Shown in pieces: positions 59,847 through 64,000 of a DNA stretch of 64,000 bases (its first letter is position 1; each line of letters opens with the position of its first letter). The stretch is from contig NZ_JAPMXC010000010.1 of assembly GCF_026624755.1 (NCBI RefSeq), forward strand, positions 393,054 to 457,053, read 5' to 3'. The notes below the pieces were generated by a model that worked only from the letters and a program-made list of their open reading frames with translations, was not told the origin of the DNA and searched no databases. The stretch is from Robbsia betulipollinis (GTDB lineage Bacteria; Pseudomonadota; Gammaproteobacteria; Burkholderiales; Burkholderiaceae). Both the position numbers and the translations under genes were made by a program.

Positions 59847-62746
59847 CGACCGATGGCCGCATGAAGATCGACCGGATCGCGCTCGCGGAATTCCGGCGGT
59901 TTCGCGAACCGCTCGTGCTCGACGGTCTGAGCGACGGCATCAACCTCTTCGTCGGCCACAATGAGGCGGGCAAGAGCACCATCGCCATGGCGATCCGGGC
60001 CGCTTTTCTGGAGCGTTCGCGCACCCGCACCGTGACCGATTTCGCGCCGTGGGGCACGAGCGGCGCGCGGCCGAGCGTCGATATCGATTTCCGTATCGGC
60101 GCGCGCACCTACGCGTTGCGCAAGCGCTTCCTGACGCGCAGCCGCTGCGAACTGGCGATCGGCACGTGCGATGCGCCGGGTGGCGCCGATATGGCCGGTA
60201 TGGCCGGTCATGCCGGGGGCGGCGCGGCGACCCGGCTCGAAGGCGAGGCGGCCGAGGACGCGCTTGCCGCGCTGATCGGTTTCGAATTTCCGTCGAAGGG
60301 GCAGAGCCAGCCGAAGCAGGCCGGCGTGCCGGGGCTGCTGTGGATTCGTCAGGGCGAGGGGCAGGAACTGGTCGATCCGGCCGCGCATGCCGGCACGCAT
60401 CTGCGCGACGCGCTGCAGCGGCTGTCCGGGGAAATGGCCTCGGCCGACGGCGATCGGCTCTTCTCGCGCGTTGCGGCGGAACGCGGCGAACTGCTCGACG
60501 CGCGTCTGGGCCGTCCCAAGGGCATCTACCGGGAGGCCGAGGACGCGCTGAGCGCGAGCCGGCAGCAGGTGGACGCGCTGCGCCGGCAAAAGATCCAGTT
60601 CGACAGCGACGTCGACCAGCTTGCGCAACTGCGCGCGGCGCACCAGGCGGTGGCGTCCGAGCAGCCGTGGGCCGCATTCGAGGCACAGGCGGATGCCGCG
60701 CGCAGGCAGCTTGCCGCGGTCGTCGAGGCGCGCGACCAGACGCTTGCGCTGCGGCGCGAGCAGGCGCAGGCCGAGGCGCTGCAGGCGGAGCTGCACGCTC
60801 AGGTGCGGCGCGATCAGGACGAAGACGATGCCCTTCGGGCACAGTTGCGCGAAGCCGCGGCGCAGGGCATCGCCGCCGAGGAGGCGCGCACCCTGCTGGA
60901 CGATGCGCGCGCGCGGCACGATGTCCGGGCCGCCGCGCTGGCGCAGGCGCGCGAGCGTCACGCGGCCGCGCAATCGCTGGCGGAGCGGCGCGACATCGAC
61001 GCGCAACTGGCGACGTGGCGCCGCGAGGCGGCGCAACTGGACGCCACGCTGACGGAAGCGGTGCGTCTGCAGGGCGACATCGAGGCGCTCGAAATGGCCG
61101 CACGCTCCGACACGCGGGCGCCGTCACTGCCTGCGGACCTGGACGCGCTGCGCCGCGTCGAGCAGACGCTCGCCGAATGCCGGATCCGGCAGGAAGCGGC
61201 GGCGACGCGGCTGCATTACTGGCTCGACGCGGGTACGGCGCTGCGGCTGGCGCATGCGCCGGGCGAGGGCGCGGCGGACGGCCTCGCCGGCGACACCGCC
61301 GCCCGGGCGGTCGACACCGATACGGCAAGTGCCGGCGGCACCGCGGCGAAGTCGGTCGCTACCGACACGGCCGGTGCCGTCGACGCTACCGCGGCCGTGT
61401 TGTCCGGCGCAGGCGAGCGATGGCTGACGGCCGGTACCGACCTCCATCTGCCGGGGATCGGCCGCCTGCGCATCGCGCCCGGTGGCAGAGACCTGCCGGA
61501 ACTGTCGCGCCAGATCGAGCACGCCCTGCGCGCGCGCGCGGATTTGCTGCAGCGTCTGGGTGCGGAATCGCTGGCCGCCGCGCAAGTGCGGCAGGAAGAC
61601 CATGCGCGGCGCCTGCGGGATCTGGATGCCGCGCGCAAGGAACTGGCGATCCGCGCCCCGGAAGGGCCCGCGGGCGTGCGCCGCGCGCTCGATATCGGGC
61701 GGCAACGCGAGCAGGCGCTCGTGCTGCGCCGCGCGACGCTGCCCGGCGGGGCGGAGGGTGGGACGGAGGGTGGGGCGGAGGCGGCGGCCGGAGCGTCGAT
61801 GGCCGCGGGCGACGTTTCCCACCGGCTCGTCGCGCAGACCCGGCTCGAATGCGACGCCGCGCAGACCGCGCTCGAGCGGGCGCTCGCCGCGCGCACGCTC
61901 GCCGAAGCCCGCTTCAACACCGCGCTGGCGACGGCGCGCCTGCTCGACGAACAGTCCCAGGCGCGGGCGCGAGCCCATCGCGACGCGCTCCGGCAGCAGG
62001 AGCGCGCGGCGCTGGTCGCGCGTCTCGTCGAAGCGCGCGGCCTGGCCGACGACTTGCGGCGTCGCGGCGACGCCGTGGCCGCCGCGCTCGATGCGCAACA
62101 TGGCGAACTGCTCGAGCAGGACGTGCAGCGTTTCGAGCGCTCCGCGGCGATCGCCCGCGAAGCGCAGCAGCGTCGCCACCACGACATTCTGATATTGACG
62201 GGCGCGCTGGAGCAGGCCGGGGCGAGCGGCGTCGGCGAGGCGCTGCTCCTGGCCGAGGCCGAGACCGAACACCTGGGCCGCCGCCGCGACGAGATCGCGC
62301 GGCGCGCCGACGGTCTGCAACTGCTTTGGACCCTGCTGAACGAAAAGCGCGACGCCGCCACGCTGCGGCTGCAGGCGCCACTGGTCCGGCGCCTGAACCA
62401 TTACCTCGCGCTGCTGTTTCCCGGCGCGCGCCTGCAACTCGGGGACGATCTGCTGCCGGTCGATCTGCATCGCGCGGATCAACAGGACGCGCTCCACAGC
62501 CTGAGCTTCGGCACCCGGGAGCAGCTCGGCCTGCTGGTACGGCTGGCCTACGCGGATCTATTGCGCGAAGCCGGACGGCCGACCCTGCTGCTGCTCGACG
62601 ATGCGCTCGTGCATGCGGACGCGCAACGCCGGGCGCTGATCAAGCGCGCCTTGTTCGATGCGGCGTTGCGGCATCAGATTCTGATGTTCACCTGCCATGG
62701 CGAGGCCTGGCAGGATCTGGGCGCGGCGCAGCGTACGGTCGGGTGA
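59843..62746 (+). CDS. SMC/YhaN-like AAA ATPase partner of the nuclease, no zinc hook
   Basis: A 967-residue coiled-coil ATPase. N-terminal AEFRRFREPLVLDGLSDGINLFVGHNEAGKSTIAMAIRAAFLE carries Walker A (GHNEAGKST). C-terminal LSFGTREQLGLLVRLAYADLL is the ABC-type signature and LLLLDDALVHAD the Walker B. Between are Ala/Arg-rich coiled coils with two low-complexity inserts (a Thr/Ala-rich one and GGAEGGTEGGAEAAAG from a 12-bp repeat). No Cys-x-x-Cys is present at the coil apex, unlike SbcC/Rad50. ATG 59843 or 59861 are possible starts. Confidence 0.88.
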   Translation: MTTDGRMKIDRIALAEFRRFREPLVLDGLSDGINLFVGHNEAGKSTIAMAIRAAFLERSRTRTVTDFAPWGTSGARPSVDIDFRIGARTYALRKRFLTRSRCELAIGTCDAPGGADMAGMAGHAGGGAATRLEGEAAEDALAALIGFEFPSKGQSQPKQAGVPGLLWIRQGEGQELVDPAAHAGTHLRDALQRLSGEMASADGDRLFSRVAAERGELLDARLGRPKGIYREAEDALSASRQQVDALRRQKIQFDSDVDQLAQLRAAHQAVASEQPWAAFEAQADAARRQLAAVVEARDQTLALRREQAQAEALQAELHAQVRRDQDEDDALRAQLREAAAQGIAAEEARTLLDDARARHDVRAAALAQARERHAAAQSLAERRDIDAQLATWRREAAQLDATLTEAVRLQGDIEALEMAARSDTRAPSLPADLDALRRVEQTLAECRIRQEAAATRLHYWLDAGTALRLAHAPGEGAADGLAGDTAARAVDTDTASAGGTAAKSVATDTAGAVDATAAVLSGAGERWLTAGTDLHLPGIGRLRIAPGGRDLPELSRQIEHALRARADLLQRLGAESLAAAQVRQEDHARRLRDLDAARKELAIRAPEGPAGVRRALDIGRQREQALVLRRATLPGGAEGGTEGGAEAAAGASMAAGDVSHRLVAQTRLECDAAQTALERALAARTLAEARFNTALATARLLDEQSQARARAHRDALRQQERAALVARLVEARGLADDLRRRGDAVAAALDAQHGELLEQDVQRFERSAAIAREAQQRRHHDILILTGALEQAGASGVGEALLLAEAETEHLGRRRDEIARRADGLQLLWTLLNEKRDAATLRLQAPLVRRLNHYLALLFPGARLQLGDDLLPVDLHRADQQDALHSLSFGTREQLGLLVRLAYADLLREAGRPTLLLLDDALVHADAQRRALIKRALFDAALRHQILMFTCHGEAWQDLGAAQRTVG

Positions 62747-62872
62747 GTGCCCCGGCGTGGGCGGTGCCGGTACCGGTTCCAGCGCTCGACCATCGGACGG
62801 CACGTTTCTTGCAAGATCCAACCGTTGGGCCGAACCCGGCGCCTCGCCATCCCGTACCTCACCTGGAGAACA

Positions 62873-64000
62873 ATGACCGAAACGATATGGTTCCTCGTCG
62901 TCGGCGGCGTCCTGATTTTCATGGGCCTGGCCAGTACCACATTCAATCGTCTTCCCATCAGTACGGCAATGGTGTATCTGGCGATCGGCGTGGGACTGGG
63001 ACCTTTCGGATTGCATCTGCTGCATATCGACCTGCTGCAGGGTTCGGCCATGTTGCGCCAGATCACCGAGATCGCCGTATTGGTATCGTTGTTCGCCATC
63101 GGTCTGCGCATGCGTGTGCCACCCACCGACCGCATCTGGCTCCTGCCTTTACGGCTGGGCATCGTCGCCATGATCGTGACCGTCGCCCTGATGACGCTGG
63201 CCAGCGTGTTCCTGCTGCATATGAGCTGGGGGCCCGCACTGCTGCTGGCGGCCATGCTGGCACCCACCGACCCCGTGCTCGCGCACGATGTGCAGGTGGA
63301 GGCGCCGGGCGACGTGGACCTGCTGCGGTTCTCGTTGACGGGGGAAGGCGGACTCAATGACGGCATCGCGCTTCCCTTCGCGCTGCTCGGCATCGCGGTG
63401 TGCAACTACGAGGCGTCGCCCACGCAGGCGCTTACCTGGCATTTCGCCCTTGGCGTCACGTGGGGTGTCGGTGGGGCGGTGGCTACGGGCTGGTTGCTCG
63501 GCGACATCGCCGTGCGTCTGATCGCATGGCTGCGCACGCGCTACAGCCTGGCGCTGGGACCCGAGGGCTTCTATGCGCTTGGCTTGATCGCGCTGGCGTA
63601 CGGGTTCGCGGAACTGATCCACACCTACGCTTTTCTGGCCGTTTTCGCCGCAGGTCTGGCAATGCGGCGCGTCGAACAGCTGTCGAGCGGCGACAAATCG
63701 GCGAGCGAAGCGGTCGGTACCGTCGACGTGGGCGACATCGGTTCGACGGCGGCCGATCCGAACCGGGCGCACGCTTTCGTCGCGCAGCGGGTACTGGGTT
63801 TCACCGTGGAACTGGAGCGTATCGCCGAAGTGGTCGTGATGCTGATGGTGGGCAGCGTGCTCGCCAGTTTCTGGCATGAACTCTTCACCTGGCGCGTCGC
63901 GTTCGTCGTCGCCGTTCTTTTTCTGATCGCACGGCCGTTGTCCGTGCAGGCGTCGCTGCTCGGCTCCGCGACGACGCGACCGCAACGTTGGCTGATCAGC
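62873..64000 (+). CDS. CPA1-type Na+/H+ antiporter, 3'-truncated by window edge
   Basis: 376 codons are visible and the frame is open at base 64000. GGAG at 62864-62867 precedes ATG 62873 (MTETIWFLVVGGVLIFMG). About 11 membrane segments are visible. The ion-binding region AMLAPTDPVLAHDVQ and the following TGEGGLNDGIALPFALLG are NhaP/CPA1 hallmarks. A hydrophilic loop (SGDKSASEAVGTVDVGDIGS) precedes the last visible segments. It lies 126 bp after the ATPase gene. Role: exchange of cytoplasmic Na+ or K+ for H+. Confidence 0.9.
   Translation, partial: MTETIWFLVVGGVLIFMGLASTTFNRLPISTAMVYLAIGVGLGPFGLHLLHIDLLQGSAMLRQITEIAVLVSLFAIGLRMRVPPTDRIWLLPLRLGIVAMIVTVALMTLASVFLLHMSWGPALLLAAMLAPTDPVLAHDVQVEAPGDVDLLRFSLTGEGGLNDGIALPFALLGIAVCNYEASPTQALTWHFALGVTWGVGGAVATGWLLGDIAVRLIAWLRTRYSLALGPEGFYALGLIALAYGFAELIHTYAFLAVFAAGLAMRRVEQLSSGDKSASEAVGTVDVGDIGSTAADPNRAHAFVAQRVLGFTVELERIAEVVVMLMVGSVLASFWHELFTWRVAFVVAVLFLIARPLSVQASLLGSATTRPQRWLIS

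Noticed and set aside
60049-63360. Very long open plus-strand frame (about 1100 codons) overlapping the SMC-like ATPase gene
   Set aside because: Arg/Ala-rich composition with no domain; it is the third-position shadow of the ATPase gene in GC-rich DNA, and runs out of frame into the antiporter gene.
1-64000. tRNA, rRNA, CRISPR, IS elements or prophage genes
   Set aside because: No cloverleaf-type T-loop sequences, repeat-spacer arrays, transposase/integrase motifs or phage genes were seen on reading both strands. A tRNAscan or IS search would settle this.

Overview
The window is a GC-rich chromosomal segment with dense coding on both strands. It has frequent 4-base ATGA/GTGA start/stop overlaps and many LysR-type regulators paired with divergent metabolic genes. 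The gene families (CrcB, MmsA, HcnABC-like oxidases, FUSC, NodT-type outer membrane factor, RsbRST stressosome module, RIO-type kinase) point to a betaproteobacterium of the Burkholderiales, probably Burkholderiaceae. This assignment is inferred from family content and codon bias only. I saw no rRNA, tRNA, CRISPR array, insertion sequence or prophage gene.

Layout. 1-1138: 3' part of an RND-type outer membrane efflux factor. 1156-12623: a hydantoin/cyclic ureide catabolic island. It holds an N-carbamoyl-D-amino acid hydrolase and a LysR regulator on the minus strand. On the plus strand are an amino-acid-type ABC importer with two paralogous binding proteins, a polysaccharide-deacetylase-fold protein that may be a cyclic imidase, an AtzA/TrzA-type amidohydrolase, a hydantoin racemase, a dihydropyrimidinase/D-hydantoinase and an IclR regulator. 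Together these can import, racemise, ring-open and decarbamoylate 5-substituted hydantoins to D-amino acids. 12725-16410: MFS transporter, SDR, epoxide-hydrolase-like alpha/beta hydrolase, CrcB. 16587-20906: a DAO-family flavin oxidoreductase, an XRE-cupin regulator and a second amino acid ABC importer, which could oxidise D-amino acids made by the island.

20981-32627: DUF4126-like membrane protein, a SWIM-SNF2 ATPase, an SDR/LysR pair, nitroreductase, an HxlR/NmrA pair, G6P dehydrogenase (zwf) and cytoplasmic trehalase (treF). 32776-41464: a nine-gene minus-strand operon. It encodes a spermidine/opine-type ABC importer, a DAO oxidase, a three-part HcnABC/octopine-oxidase-like flavin/iron-sulfur dehydrogenase and RidA. 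A LysR gene is divergent, and a class II aldolase follows it convergently.

43550-46474: DUF1800-DUF1501 pair of exported proteins. 46488-47083: a degraded spot with a truncated GNAT gene and an AT-rich promoter-like stretch. 47084-53323: MmsA with LysR, a FUSC-type transporter, a small lipoprotein and a RIO-like kinase. 53631-57970: a stressosome-type operon (RsbR, RsbS, RsbT, an ATPase-phosphatase fusion and a hybrid histidine kinase with an extra N-terminal anti-sigma-type ATPase domain). 58017-62746: GST, then an SbcD-like nuclease and an SMC-like ATPase without a zinc hook. 62873-64000: 5' part of a CPA1-type Na+/H+ antiporter.

A recurring oddity is short tandem repeats of 12-15 bp at gene junctions and gene ends, especially in the two amino acid/ureide transport operons.
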